Source of the DNA: Perlucidibaca piscinae DSM 21586
Lineage (GTDB): Bacteria > Pseudomonadota > Gammaproteobacteria > Pseudomonadales > Moraxellaceae
Direction: 5' to 3'
DNA length: 64,000 nucleotides
Assembly: GCF_000420045.1 (NCBI RefSeq)
Contig: NZ_ATUE01000005.1
Location: forward strand, 310,001 to 374,000
Part shown: in pieces, positions 24,940 through 36,555 of the stretch
Position numbering within the stretch: the stretch's first letter is position 1
Layout of the letters: the number at the start of each line of letters is the position of its first letter
Program-made: the position numbers and the translations under genes
The notes under the pieces: model-generated
Told to the model about the DNA's origin: nothing
Database searches by the model: none
Seen by the model: the letters and a program-made list of their open reading frames with translations, nothing else

Positions 24940-25734
24940 TTACCGACTAGGGGGATTCAACTGCATATCATGATGACGGCTTGCATGCCAGCAGCACAAG
25001 GCATGCACCACGGAGGACGGATCGGCACCGTCGGCCTGCACGACCTCGCCGGCGCCGGCCGCATGCAACTGCTCGGCAAGGCGCTGGCTGATGCTCACCA
25101 GCACCGGACGCGTCGCCTCGGCGCCAGCGACGATCTGCCAGTGGCGCCAGACCAGTGCACTGGTAAGCACGACAACATCCGGCCGTCTGTCCAGGTGCTG
25201 CCATGCGCTCCCGGCCAGAGCTGGCAGCACGCGGCGATACAACGGCAGCACATCCACGTCGGCGCCACGCTGACGCAGGGTGTCTGCCATCAGCTCACGG
25301 CCCTGGTCGCCCCGGCACAGCAGCCAGCGCTCTCCGGCGACCGCATGCAGTCGCGGCAGATCCAGCACGCCCTCGCTGTCTTCACGGGATGGCACCAGCG
25401 GCGACAGGCCGGCTTCGCTCAGGAGACGGGCAGTGGCACGACCCACCGCGACATGATCAACCGCCAGCGGCCATTGCGGCCAGAAATCCTGGAAATGCTG
25501 CAGGGCCAGCTGCGCCGCATTGGCGCTGACATGAATCACGCCCTGGTAACGGTCCAGATTCATGACATGGTGGCGCGCCTCAGGCGTCAGTGCCAACGGC
25601 TCGATGGCGAGCAAGGGCAGCTCCAGCACGCTGGCTCCTGCAGCCTGCAGGGCCGCTGTCAGTGACGCGGCCTGCGCCACAGGCCTGGGATTGAGCACGG
25701 TCAATCCCTTCAGCTCGGCAGGCCGGGCGGTCAT
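24940..25734 (-). CDS. hemD: Uroporphyrinogen-III synthase
   Basis: HemD cyclises hydroxymethylbilane with inversion of ring D to give uroporphyrinogen III. The 264-residue protein shows the two alternating alpha/beta lobes of a very divergent family. The N-terminal TVLNPRPVAQAASLTAALQ, the hinge region GVIHVSANAAQLAL and the C-terminal DVVVLTSALVWRHWQIV with VSISQRLAEQLHAAG match the expected pattern. Its first codon overlaps the hemC stop by 4 bases. The position between hemC and hemX makes the assignment secure despite weak sequence conservation. Confidence 0.92.
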   Translation of the reverse strand: MTARPAELKGLTVLNPRPVAQAASLTAALQAAGASVLELPLLAIEPLALTPEARHHVMNLDRYQGVIHVSANAAQLALQHFQDFWPQWPLAVDHVAVGRATARLLSEAGLSPLVPSREDSEGVLDLPRLHAVAGERWLLCRGDQGRELMADTLRQRGADVDVLPLYRRVLPALAGSAWQHLDRRPDVVVLTSALVWRHWQIVAGAEATRPVLVSISQRLAEQLHAAGAGEVVQADGADPSSVVHALCCWHASRHHDMQLNPPSR

Positions 25735-26684
25735 GCCGGCTGACCGGCCTCGTAGACAGCCGCCAGAATGCGTCCGGCACCCGCCGCCAGCAGGCGCTCG
25801 GCGAGCATGACCCCCAGATGCTCGGCATCACCAGCCGCGCCCTGCACCTCGTCAGCCAGCATCTCGGTGCCGCACGGACTGCCGACACGTCCGCGCAGTG
25901 TGAGCTGCCCATCCGCCAGCGTGGCGAATCCGGCGATCGGCACCTGGCAACCGCCGTTGAGGCGGGTGTTCATGGCGCGCTCGGCGCTCACCCGCAGCGT
26001 GGTATCGGCATCCGCCAGCGGCGCCAGCAGGGCCCGCGTGCGTGCGTCATCCAGACGACTCTCGATGCCGACAGCGCCCTGACCCACGGCCGGCAGCAGC
26101 AGGTCCTCGGCAATCGCTTCACGGATGCGCTCGCCCAAGCCCAGACGCAGCAAGCCGGCACTGGCCAGGATCAGGGCGTCGTATTCACCCTGATCAAGCT
26201 TGGCGAGGCGGGTGTTGACGTTGCCGCGCAGATCCTTGACGCGCAGGTCCGGGCGATGACGACGCAACTGGCACTGCCGGCGCAGACTGGAGGTACCCAC
26301 CACGGCGCCTTCCGGCAAGGCATCGAGACTGGCGAAACGGTTGCTGACGAAGGCGTCGCGCGGGTCTTCGCGCGGACAGATCACCGCCAGACCCAGCCCC
26401 TCCGGAAAGGCCATGGGCACATCCTTCATCGAATGCACGGCAATGTCGGCACGCCCCTCGAGCAGCGCCAGCTCCAGCTCCTTGACGAACAGGCCCTTGC
26501 CGCCGATCTTGGCCAGCGGGGTGTCGAGAATCTTGTCGCCCCGGGTGACCATGGTGACCAGCTCGACCTCGAGACCGGGATGGTGCGCACGCAAGGCATC
26601 GGCCACGTAATTGGCCTGCCAGAGGGCGAGCGGACTTTGACGCGTGGCAATGCGCAGAACGGAAGCGGACGAAGCAACAGACAT
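25731..26684 (-). CDS. hemC: Porphobilinogen deaminase (hydroxymethylbilane synthase)
   Basis: HemC joins four porphobilinogen units into hydroxymethylbilane on a covalent dipyrromethane cofactor. The 317-residue protein has the N-terminal RIATRQSPLALWQA, the lysine-rich GDKILDTPLAKIGGKGLFVK (20 residues quoted), the catalytic aspartate in DIAVHSMKDVPM, and the cofactor-binding cysteine in RLNGGCQVPIAG. I use the ATG at 26684, which has GAGG five bases upstream; a GTG at 26705 lies in the preceding palindrome. It heads hemCDXY and follows algR by 59 bases, as in Pseudomonas. Confidence 0.97.
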   Translation of the reverse strand: MSVASSASVLRIATRQSPLALWQANYVADALRAHHPGLEVELVTMVTRGDKILDTPLAKIGGKGLFVKELELALLEGRADIAVHSMKDVPMAFPEGLGLAVICPREDPRDAFVSNRFASLDALPEGAVVGTSSLRRQCQLRRHRPDLRVKDLRGNVNTRLAKLDQGEYDALILASAGLLRLGLGERIREAIAEDLLLPAVGQGAVGIESRLDDARTRALLAPLADADTTLRVSAERAMNTRLNGGCQVPIAGFATLADGQLTLRGRVGSPCGTEMLADEVQGAAGDAEHLGVMLAERLLAAGAGRILAAVYEAGQPA

Positions 26685-26701
26685 GACAACCTCGGGGCCG
26701 G

Positions 26702-26717
26702 ACACTGCATGCAGTGT
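26702..26717. promoter_or_regulatory. Perfect 16-bp palindrome between algR and hemC
   Basis: ACACTGCATGCAGTGT is a perfect self-complementary sequence 18 bases upstream of the hemC ATG. It may be an operator for the hem genes; no known regulator motif was recognised. Confidence 0.4.
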
Positions 26718-26743
26718 ACCAGTCCCTCGAGGTGTCAGGGCGC

Positions 26744-27493
26744 TCAGACCCGGTGCAGGGTTTCGCGCAGTTCAGGCAGGTGACGGCGGCTGACCACCAG
26801 ACGCTCGTCGAGACCGCGGATGCGCACGCGGTACTGTCCGGTGGCAACCACTTCCAGCCCTTCGAGATAGGTCAGCGAAAGCAGGGCATTGCGGTGGATG
26901 CGGATGAAGCGGTCACCGAACTCCTCCTCCAGCTCCTTCAGCGTCTCGTCGATCAGGACTTCGCCATGCTCATGGCGCACGGTGACGTACTTGTGATCGG
27001 CAAGGAAATAGCGCACTTCGTCAATCGGGATCAGCTCGATGCCGCGGTGGGTACGCGCGGTGATGTGGCTGCGGCAGCTCGAACGCTCGCTGCGTGCCGG
27101 CTGCTGGCGCAGGCTTTCCAGTTGCAGCTGGTTGACGCGGCAGGCACGAGTCAGGGCCTCGCGCAGGCTTTCGCGGCTGACCGGCTTGAGCACATACCCG
27201 GCGGCCGGCACCGAGAACGCCTCGAGGGCATGCTCGTCAAACGCCGTGCAGAAGATGATGGCCGGTGGCGACGCGCGCTGGGCCAGCTGACGGGCACAGG
27301 TGAGACCATCCATGACCGGCATGCGCATGTCCATGAGGACGATGTCAGGCTCGCATTCATTGACCAGCTGCAGGGCCTCCTCGCCATGTTCGGCGAGACC
27401 GACCAGCTCGTAGCCGCCGATGTCCTCGAGCAGGCGCACCAGGCGTTCGCGAGCCAGACGCTCGTCGTCACAGATGATGATGCGTGGTTTCAT
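26744..27493 (-). CDS. algR: LytTR response regulator AlgR
   Basis: AlgR is a cytoplasmic DNA-binding response regulator that controls alginate, type IV pili and other surface traits in Pseudomonas. The 249-residue protein has a receiver domain (1-120) with acidic residues DDE at 9-11, phospho-acceptor Asp55 in IVLMDMRMPVMDG, and the switch Lys in YVLKPVS. A linker and a LytTR domain (about 145-245) follow, with ELIPIDEVRYFLADHKYV and FIRIHRNALLS. It lies just downstream of the cognate kinase gene and upstream of hemC, a characteristic order. The targets in this organism are unknown. Confidence 0.92.
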   Translation of the reverse strand: MKPRIIICDDERLARERLVRLLEDIGGYELVGLAEHGEEALQLVNECEPDIVLMDMRMPVMDGLTCARQLAQRASPPAIIFCTAFDEHALEAFSVPAAGYVLKPVSRESLREALTRACRVNQLQLESLRQQPARSERSSCRSHITARTHRGIELIPIDEVRYFLADHKYVTVRHEHGEVLIDETLKELEEEFGDRFIRIHRNALLSLTYLEGLEVVATGQYRVRIRGLDERLVVSRRHLPELRETLHRV

Positions 27494-27545
27494 GGGAGTG
27501 TCCCTCTTCTTGTTTTATTGATGTCCGCACCCCTGTTCCGGGGTG

Positions 27546-28643
27546 TCAGTTCACGGCCGCTTCATGCAGCCCCTGCACATGCAGCCGCGGCAGCGACACA
27601 CGCGCAACAAAATGGTTGTCGATTTCCGATGTCTGCAGACTGGCCTCGTTGCCGAAGCGTGCCCGCAACCGCTCGCTGACGTTGCGCACGGACATCTGGT
27701 TGCCCGTACGACGTGCATCCGGCAACGGATTGGACAGGACTATCTCGACCCGTTCGTCGGAAACCTCCACCACCAGACTAATGTCGCAGCGTGTGGCGAA
27801 AAGTTCAACACCATGGCGTATGGCATTTTCAAGTAATGGCTGCAAAGTGAGCTGAGGAAGGCGAACAGAGTCGACATCTGTCGGGATCTTCCACGAAAGT
27901 TGCATGCGGTCACCCAGGCGGAGCTGCTCGATGTTGGCGTAGCGCCGACACAGCGCCAGCTCTTCCGCCAGCGACACATCGCCGTTTTCGCGCAGGCTGG
28001 CACGGAACAGCGCCGCCAGATCCTCGACCGCCTGCTCGGCCTTGACCGGGTCGATCACGATCAGACTGGCGATGATGTTCATCGAATTGAACAGGAAGTG
28101 CGGCTGTATGCGTGCCTGCAAGGCTTCAAGTCGCGCCTGCAAGGCCGCCTTCTCGCGTTCGCGCAGGCGTGCCTGCAGGGTCAGGTAGCGCATGAACAGG
28201 CCGGCGAAGATGGCGGTGATGAGCATGTAGCGCAGGACGGTGATGATCGGATGCTCGTTGTAGGACTGCGTCGACAGGCCCATCCACTCGTGCAGGCTGA
28301 GTCCGAGGAAGACGACCCAGATCAGATGCCCCTCGATGATCACCACCGCCACCACGGCGGCCCGGAAATAGCTCCAGTGCGCCATCCGCCGGCGCCACTG
28401 GCAGATGTGCGCGAAGCTGACCGCGATCAGGGTGCAGATCATGCCCAGCACGATGACCGCGTCCCAGAACGGGAACGGCCACAGTACCGGTGTCTGCGCA
28501 ACCAGCAGCAGCACGGACATCAGCAGGGCGATGGCAATCAGCCGCCGTGTTGCCGCCGGGGAACAGAAATCGGGAAGCCAGAAATCATCCAGCTCGCGGG
28601 CGTCGCCTTCTTGCCGAGGCGCTGGCTGCTTTGTATGGGACAT
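27546..28643 (-). CDS. algZ: LytS-type sensor histidine kinase AlgZ/FimS
   Basis: This is the membrane partner of AlgR. The 365-residue protein has an N-terminal soluble segment, four hydrophobic helices (about 32-155), a short coiled coil (LRERERAALQARLEAL-like, near 160-178), and then the His_kinase domain with RIQPHFLFNSMN and phospho-His near residue 182. The ATPase part has LQPLLENAIRHGVELF. The usual glycine-rich G box appears as DARRTGNQMSVRNVSERL, which is weak, as in AlgZ proteins known to be atypical kinases. It is divergent from argH, as in Pseudomonas. Confidence 0.9.
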   Translation of the reverse strand: MSHTKQPAPRQEGDARELDDFWLPDFCSPAATRRLIAIALLMSVLLLVAQTPVLWPFPFWDAVIVLGMICTLIAVSFAHICQWRRRMAHWSYFRAAVVAVVIIEGHLIWVVFLGLSLHEWMGLSTQSYNEHPIITVLRYMLITAIFAGLFMRYLTLQARLREREKAALQARLEALQARIQPHFLFNSMNIIASLIVIDPVKAEQAVEDLAALFRASLRENGDVSLAEELALCRRYANIEQLRLGDRMQLSWKIPTDVDSVRLPQLTLQPLLENAIRHGVELFATRCDISLVVEVSDERVEIVLSNPLPDARRTGNQMSVRNVSERLRARFGNEASLQTSEIDNHFVARVSLPRLHVQGLHEAAVN

Positions 28644-28692
28644 GTCGGGCAGTCTGCATCAGCGCCAGCCCAGCGGCAAGCCATGTACAAGC

Positions 28693-28701
28693 TGCTATAA
28701 T
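28693..28701 (+). promoter_or_regulatory. Extended -10 promoter of argH
   Basis: TGCTATAAT at 28693-28701 combines a TGn extension with a perfect TATAAT, 47 bases before the argH ATG. No good -35 is visible, which fits an extended -10 promoter. Confidence 0.65.
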
Positions 28702-28747
28702 GCTGCGCATTCCTTGGCCATTCCGGCCGCCAACAGACAGGATATCC

Positions 28748-30139
28748 ATGAGCTCCACATCGTCTTCCATGTGGGGTGGCCGCTTTTCCGAGGCCACCGA
28801 CCAGTTTGTCGCCGCCTTCACCGCGTCGGTTCAGTTCGACCAGCGCATGTACCGCCAGGACATTCGCGGCTCGATTGCTCACGCCACCATGCTGGCTCAG
28901 GTGGGCGTGCTCAGCGCCGAGGACCGCGACCTCATCGTCAACGGCCTGAACCAGATTCTCGCCGAGATCGAGGCCGGCCAGTTTGACTGGCGCATCGATC
29001 TCGAAGATGTGCACATGAACATCGAGCATCGCCTCACCGAGCGCATCGGCATTGCCGGCAAGCGTCTGCACACGGGTCGCAGCCGCAACGACCAGGTCGC
29101 CACCGACATCCGCCTGTATGTCCGCGACGAGATTGACGCCATCCGCGCCGAACTGACGCGCCTGCTCAACGGCCTGATCGACCTTGCCGAACGCGAAGCC
29201 GACACCATCATGCCCGGTTTCACGCATCTGCAGACCGCACAGCCGGTGACCTTCGGCCACCATCTGCTGGCCTGGTTCGAGAATCTCAAGCGCGACGACG
29301 AACGCCTCGTGGATCTGCGCAAGCGCGTCAACCGCATGCCGCTGGGGTCGGCTGCGCTGGCTGGCACCACCTATCCCATCGATCGCCGCATCACCGCCGA
29401 GCTGCTCGGCTTCGAGGCCATCTGCGAGAACTCGCTGGATGCCGTCTCCGACCGTGACTTCGCCATCGAGTTCAGTGCCGCCGCGTCCCTGATCATGATG
29501 CACCTGTCGCGCTTCAGCGAGGAGCTGGTGCTGTGGGCCTCGGCACAGTTCCAGTTCGTGGATCTGCCCGACCGCTTCTGCACCGGCTCGTCGATCATGC
29601 CGCAGAAGAAGAACCCGGACGTGCCCGAACTGGTGCGTGGCAAGGCCGGCCGCGTGTTCGGCCACCTGATGGCCCTGCTGACGCTGATGAAGGGCCAGCC
29701 GCTGGCCTACAACAAGGACAACCAGGAAGACAAGGAGCCGCTGTTCGACGCCATCGACACCGTGCGCGGCTCCCTGCGCGCCTTCGCCGACATGGTGCCG
29801 GCGCTGCAGCCGCGCCGCGAGATCATGCGTGAAGCCGCCCGTCGCGGCTTCGCCACCGCCACCGACCTGGCCGATTACCTGGTGAAGAAGGGCATGCCGT
29901 TCCGCGATGCCCACGAGGTGGTGGGCAAGGCTGTCGGCCATGGCGTGAAGACCGGCCAGGATCTGGCCGAAATGTCACTGGAGGAGCTGCAGGGCTTCTC
30001 GTCCACCATCGGCGAGGACGTCTTTGCCGTGCTCACGCTCGAAGGCTCGGTGAATGCCCGCAATCACCTGGGCGGCACTGCTCCTGACCAGGTCCGCGCC
30101 GCCGTCGTGCGCGCACGCCAACGCCTGCTTTCTGTCTGA
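28748..30139 (+). CDS. argH: Argininosuccinate lyase
   Basis: ArgH catalyses the last step of arginine synthesis, splitting argininosuccinate into arginine and fumarate. The 463-residue protein begins with SSSMWGGRFSEATDQFVAAF. It carries HTGRSRNDQVATDIRLY, the catalytic-histidine region GFTHLQTAQPVTFGHHLLAW, and the superfamily signature GSSIMPQKKNPD with the catalytic serine on the mobile loop. The length is typical. The ATG at 28748 has AGGA eight bases upstream. It overlaps the annotated downstream open frame by one base, and the lipoprotein gene follows on the same strand. Confidence 0.98.
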   Translation: MSSTSSSMWGGRFSEATDQFVAAFTASVQFDQRMYRQDIRGSIAHATMLAQVGVLSAEDRDLIVNGLNQILAEIEAGQFDWRIDLEDVHMNIEHRLTERIGIAGKRLHTGRSRNDQVATDIRLYVRDEIDAIRAELTRLLNGLIDLAEREADTIMPGFTHLQTAQPVTFGHHLLAWFENLKRDDERLVDLRKRVNRMPLGSAALAGTTYPIDRRITAELLGFEAICENSLDAVSDRDFAIEFSAAASLIMMHLSRFSEELVLWASAQFQFVDLPDRFCTGSSIMPQKKNPDVPELVRGKAGRVFGHLMALLTLMKGQPLAYNKDNQEDKEPLFDAIDTVRGSLRAFADMVPALQPRREIMREAARRGFATATDLADYLVKKGMPFRDAHEVVGKAVGHGVKTGQDLAEMSLEELQGFSSTIGEDVFAVLTLEGSVNARNHLGGTAPDQVRAAVVRARQRLLSV

Positions 30140-30162
30140 TGTCTGTAGTGAGGAATCGTTTC

Positions 30163-30681
30163 ATGAACCCGTTGCTGATCTCCGCCCTGCTCACCGCCAG
30201 CGTGCTGGTTTCCGGTTGCGTCACCCCCCAGGGCAGCGCATCCGGCTCGTCGAGCGTGGCCACGCCGACCCAGACCCAGCAATTCATGACTGCCGTGGAG
30301 GCCAAGCGCGGCAGCGCCCTGACGCTGGCAGAGCGTGTCCAGTTGCAGGGGCTCACCGGCAGCGCCAAGCTCGGCATCGACAACGCGCAGCGCAGCTTCC
30401 TGAACCGGATTGGCGCCCAGGTCGGCCTCAATGGCGACATCGTGGCTGCCCTTTTTCCTGACAGCGCCAAGCCGCTGAGCCAGACCGAAGTGGTGCAGAA
30501 GCTGGAGGCTCGTCTCGGCAAGTCGCTGACTGCCGCTGACAAGGCCGCCGTGCAAACAGCCACCACCCTGCGCAACAACTCGGTGGCCAGCCTCAAGGTC
30601 GGCCTCGCCAACTCCATCGGTGGCCGCATCGGCATGGATGGCCAGTTCATCCTCGCCCTGATGCCGCTGCTCGGCTTCTGA
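30163..30681 (+). CDS. Putative lipoprotein of unknown function
   Basis: This 172-residue protein has a lipoprotein signal peptide, MNPLLISALLTASVLVSGC, with lipobox LVSG-C. A Ser/Thr/Gln-rich linker and two similar helical segments follow, each with a GLxG or IGGRIG turn and ending in FLNRIGAQVGLNGDIVAALF or GMDGQFILALMPLLGF. I recognise no characterised domain. The ATG at 30163 has GAGGAA eight bases upstream; the first ATG at 30139 lacks one. It lies 23 bases after argH. Residue +2 after the cysteine is Thr, so outer-membrane sorting by Lol is expected. Confidence 0.75.
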   Translation: MNPLLISALLTASVLVSGCVTPQGSASGSSSVATPTQTQQFMTAVEAKRGSALTLAERVQLQGLTGSAKLGIDNAQRSFLNRIGAQVGLNGDIVAALFPDSAKPLSQTEVVQKLEARLGKSLTAADKAAVQTATTLRNNSVASLKVGLANSIGGRIGMDGQFILALMPLLGF

Positions 30682-30712
30682 GCCTGACCGACACCCTCTG
30701 CCGGAGCCTTCC

Positions 30713-33118
<2,406 letters not shown>

Positions 33119-33122
33119 GGAC

Positions 33123-33878
33123 TCAGCCGGCAGGCAGCGCGACGTCCACCTGGCGCTGGTCAGCCAGCGCCTGCGCGATGATGCGGAAGATGCGCACATC
33201 GAACACCATGCCGATGTGCGAACAGTCAACCTCGATGTGCCGGGCCTGCGGCGTGATCCGGTCCAGGGTCGCCGGCCAGCTGACGATGCCATCCACCTTG
33301 CTGAACAGGATGGTGAGCGGGCAGCGGATGGGCAGCGCATCGCGCCTGGCCATTTCCGACTCGATGGCATCGAGATCGAAACCGCGCCGGCGATAGGCAT
33401 TGGCCGTGATCGTGTACTTGGGCCCGCCTACCGCGGGCGAACCCATGGTCAGCACCCCGGCCACCACATCCGGCAGTTCGCGGGCAAGCTCGCGGGCAAT
33501 GTAGCCCCCCAGACTCCAGCCCACCAGCGTGACCGGCTGCCCGGTCTCGGCAACCCAGTTGCGCACCAGCTCGACCAGCCTGGGCAGCAGTTTCTGCACC
33601 ATGCCGTGGTTGCGCCCCTGCTGCCAGTGACGAACGTCATAGCCCAGCGCGCGCAAGCGCCGCTCCAGGGTGCCCATGGTGCGCTCGTCGGCACCGTAAC
33701 CCGGCAGCAGCAGAACCGGCAGGCCGTCACCACGGGGCAGGCCGGCGAGCGCTGCATCGCCGAGCCGGCGGCTCTGCCACCATTCCAGCGCGAAACGGGT
33801 TTCTGCCACCAGGTCCATCCAGCTCGGCGGCCGGGAAGGAGGGGTAGCGGGTAACTGGTCTAGGTAGTTGATCTGCAC
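33123..33878 (-). CDS. Alpha/beta hydrolase fold protein
   Basis: This protein of about 251 residues has an alpha/beta-hydrolase fold. GLPVLLLPGYGADERTMGTL carries the HG-like oxyanion strand (here PGYG), and the nucleophile elbow VGWSLGGYIARELA (G-x-S-x-G) is near residue 120. A late Asp in FSKVDGIVSW and His in VDCSHIGMVFD complete a plausible triad. It resembles esterase/lipase-like proteins without a known substrate. The start is uncertain: I use the GTG at 33878, while a longer ATG start at 33914 and an internal ATG are possible. It is convergent with ygiQ, with only 4 bases between the stops. Confidence 0.75.
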   Translation of the reverse strand: MQINYLDQLPATPPSRPPSWMDLVAETRFALEWWQSRRLGDAALAGLPRGDGLPVLLLPGYGADERTMGTLERRLRALGYDVRHWQQGRNHGMVQKLLPRLVELVRNWVAETGQPVTLVGWSLGGYIARELARELPDVVAGVLTMGSPAVGGPKYTITANAYRRRGFDLDAIESEMARRDALPIRCPLTILFSKVDGIVSWPATLDRITPQARHIEVDCSHIGMVFDVRIFRIIAQALADQRQVDVALPAG

Positions 33879-33986
33879 GCTGCATCGCCTGAACGAAAAC
33901 GGACACATGGGCAACAGCCCATGTCTGATGCAGAATGCCCGTCAACTGTCCGATCTGCAAGCTGACGCACCCTGGGGAGCATGACC

Positions 33987-34517
33987 ATGACCACGGCAAC
34001 ACTCATTCTCGGCGGCGGCTGTTTCTGGTGCCTGGATGCCGTCTTCCGGCAGGTGCCAGGCGTCATCGAGTGCCAGTCCGGCTATGCCGGCGGCGCCCGC
34101 CCCAACCCGAACTACGAGCAGATCTGCACGGGTGCCACGGGTCATGCCGAGGTGGTACGGCTGCATTACGATCCCGACATCGTCAGCCTGCAGCAACTGC
34201 TCGACATCTTCTTCGTCATCCATGACCCCACCACGCTGAATCGGCAGGGGCATGATGTCGGCACCCAGTACCGCTCGGTGATCTACTGCGTGGATGACCC
34301 TCAGCGTGCTGACGTCACCGCATACGTTGACGCTCTTCGGGCCAGCGGGCGCTTCACGGCGCCCATCGTCACCGAGGTCGCCCCGGCCCCGGTGTTCTGG
34401 CCGGCCGAGGACTATCACCAGGACTACTTCCGCAAGAACCCCGGGCAGGGCTACTGCATGGCGGTGGTCGCGCCCAAGGTGCGGAAAGTGCAGGACTATC
34501 TGGGTCAGCGCGGCTGA
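33987..34517 (+). CDS. msrA: Peptide methionine sulfoxide reductase MsrA
   Basis: MsrA repairs S-methionine sulfoxide in proteins with thioredoxin as reductant. The 176-residue protein starts with strand TATLILGGGCFWCLDAVF, containing the catalytic cysteine of GCFWC. YAGGARPNPNYEQICTGATG and HAEVVRLHYDP are further signatures, and the C-terminal part keeps YHQDYFRKNPGQGYCMAVV with a possible resolving cysteine. Two ATGs lie six bases apart; the second (33987) sits seven bases from GGGAG and is preferred over 33981. It overlaps the convergent Spy-like gene by 13 bases. A trxA gene is nearby at 36556. Confidence 0.96.
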   Translation: MTTATLILGGGCFWCLDAVFRQVPGVIECQSGYAGGARPNPNYEQICTGATGHAEVVRLHYDPDIVSLQQLLDIFFVIHDPTTLNRQGHDVGTQYRSVIYCVDDPQRADVTAYVDALRASGRFTAPIVTEVAPAPVFWPAEDYHQDYFRKNPGQGYCMAVVAPKVRKVQDYLGQRG

Positions 34518-34951
34518 GACTTGTCGTCGCGCAGGCGCTCCGCCTTGTCCTTGAGGTGCTCGGCACGCTGCTCCAGACGCTCGGCGCGCTTTTCCTGCAT
34601 GGCCTGGCGATGTGCCGCCAGCTTGCTGCGCTGCTCGGCGGTCAGCACCTTGTCCATGCGTGCCTGGCTTTCCTTGCGAATGGCCTCGTGACGGGCGTGC
34701 TCTTCTTCGCCCAACGCCTTCAGCTTCTGCTTCTGGGCATCGCTCAGGTCGAGATCGGCGCGCTGATCAAGGCGCTCGAGAAAAGCGCCGGAATGGCGCC
34801 CTGCGTGATGACCGGGCTTGTGACCGGGGCCGTCGTGGTGAGCCGCCAGGCCGTGACAGGGCATGGCGTGCGCAGCCGCAGCAGCCGGCTCGGCGTGCGT
34901 GACAGGCACCATGGCCAAGGTGAGCAGGGGAAGCAGATGATGCATTTTCAC
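34505..34951 (-). CDS. Periplasmic Spy/CpxP-like His-rich protein
   Basis: This 148-residue exported protein has a signal peptide MKMHHLLPLLTLAMVPVTHA. A short His/Gly-rich segment with MPCHGLAAHHDGPGHK and a further HHAGRHSG follows. The remainder is a charged helical domain with RADLDLSDAQKQKLKAL, the LTAEQ turn in DKVLTAEQRSKLAAHR, and a final coiled helix; this is the LTxxQ-type pattern of Spy and CpxP chaperones. The His-rich part suggests metal binding but this is inference. I prefer the GTG at 34951, which has GGAG seven bases upstream, over the ATG at 34945. Confidence 0.75.
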   Translation of the reverse strand: MKMHHLLPLLTLAMVPVTHAEPAAAAAHAMPCHGLAAHHDGPGHKPGHHAGRHSGAFLERLDQRADLDLSDAQKQKLKALGEEEHARHEAIRKESQARMDKVLTAEQRSKLAAHRQAMQEKRAERLEQRAEHLKDKAERLRDDKSQPR

Positions 34952-35050
34952 GGGATGTCTCCAGGGCGTGTGATAACCCTTGATGAAACGTGAACAACGT
35001 TCACCCGTTGACAGTCCGCGCCTGGTACGCCGCCGACACCAGAAAGCACA

Positions 35051-35071
35051 AGGCCCTCGCGAAGAGGGCCT
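35051..35071 (-). terminator. Terminator after rho
   Basis: AGGCCCTC and GAGGGCCT form a perfect 8-bp stem with a 5-base loop, 29 bases past the rho stop. On the minus strand TTGTGCTTTCT follows, moderately T-rich. Confidence 0.75.
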
Positions 35072-35099
35072 GATGCGGTGCAACGATGACCGGAAGCGC

Positions 35100-36359
<1,260 letters not shown>

Positions 36360-36522
36360 ACCGTGAATTCAACTGAGGGAAATGGGTGACGCATCTTGCG
36401 CTGATGCCCGGGGCAGGCGGTGTCGTTCGGCAAGCGACCTCGGTCGTGACAGGCGACGATGGCCAGGGACACGGGAGGAACAGGGGGAACGGTCAGCAGC
36501 AGGGTTGCGCCAGGCAACGAGG

Positions 36523-36549
36523 CAGGTGGCGCCTGTCTGGCGCCACCTG
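36523..36549 (-). promoter_or_regulatory. 11-bp stem-loop in the trxA-rho interval
   Basis: CAGGTGGCGCC and GGCGCCACCTG are perfect 11-base arms around a 5-base loop, seven bases after the trxA stop. No T-run follows, so it is either an attenuator-like element in the rho leader or an mRNA 3' protecting structure for trxA. Confidence 0.5.
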
Positions 36550-36555
36550 AAGAAC

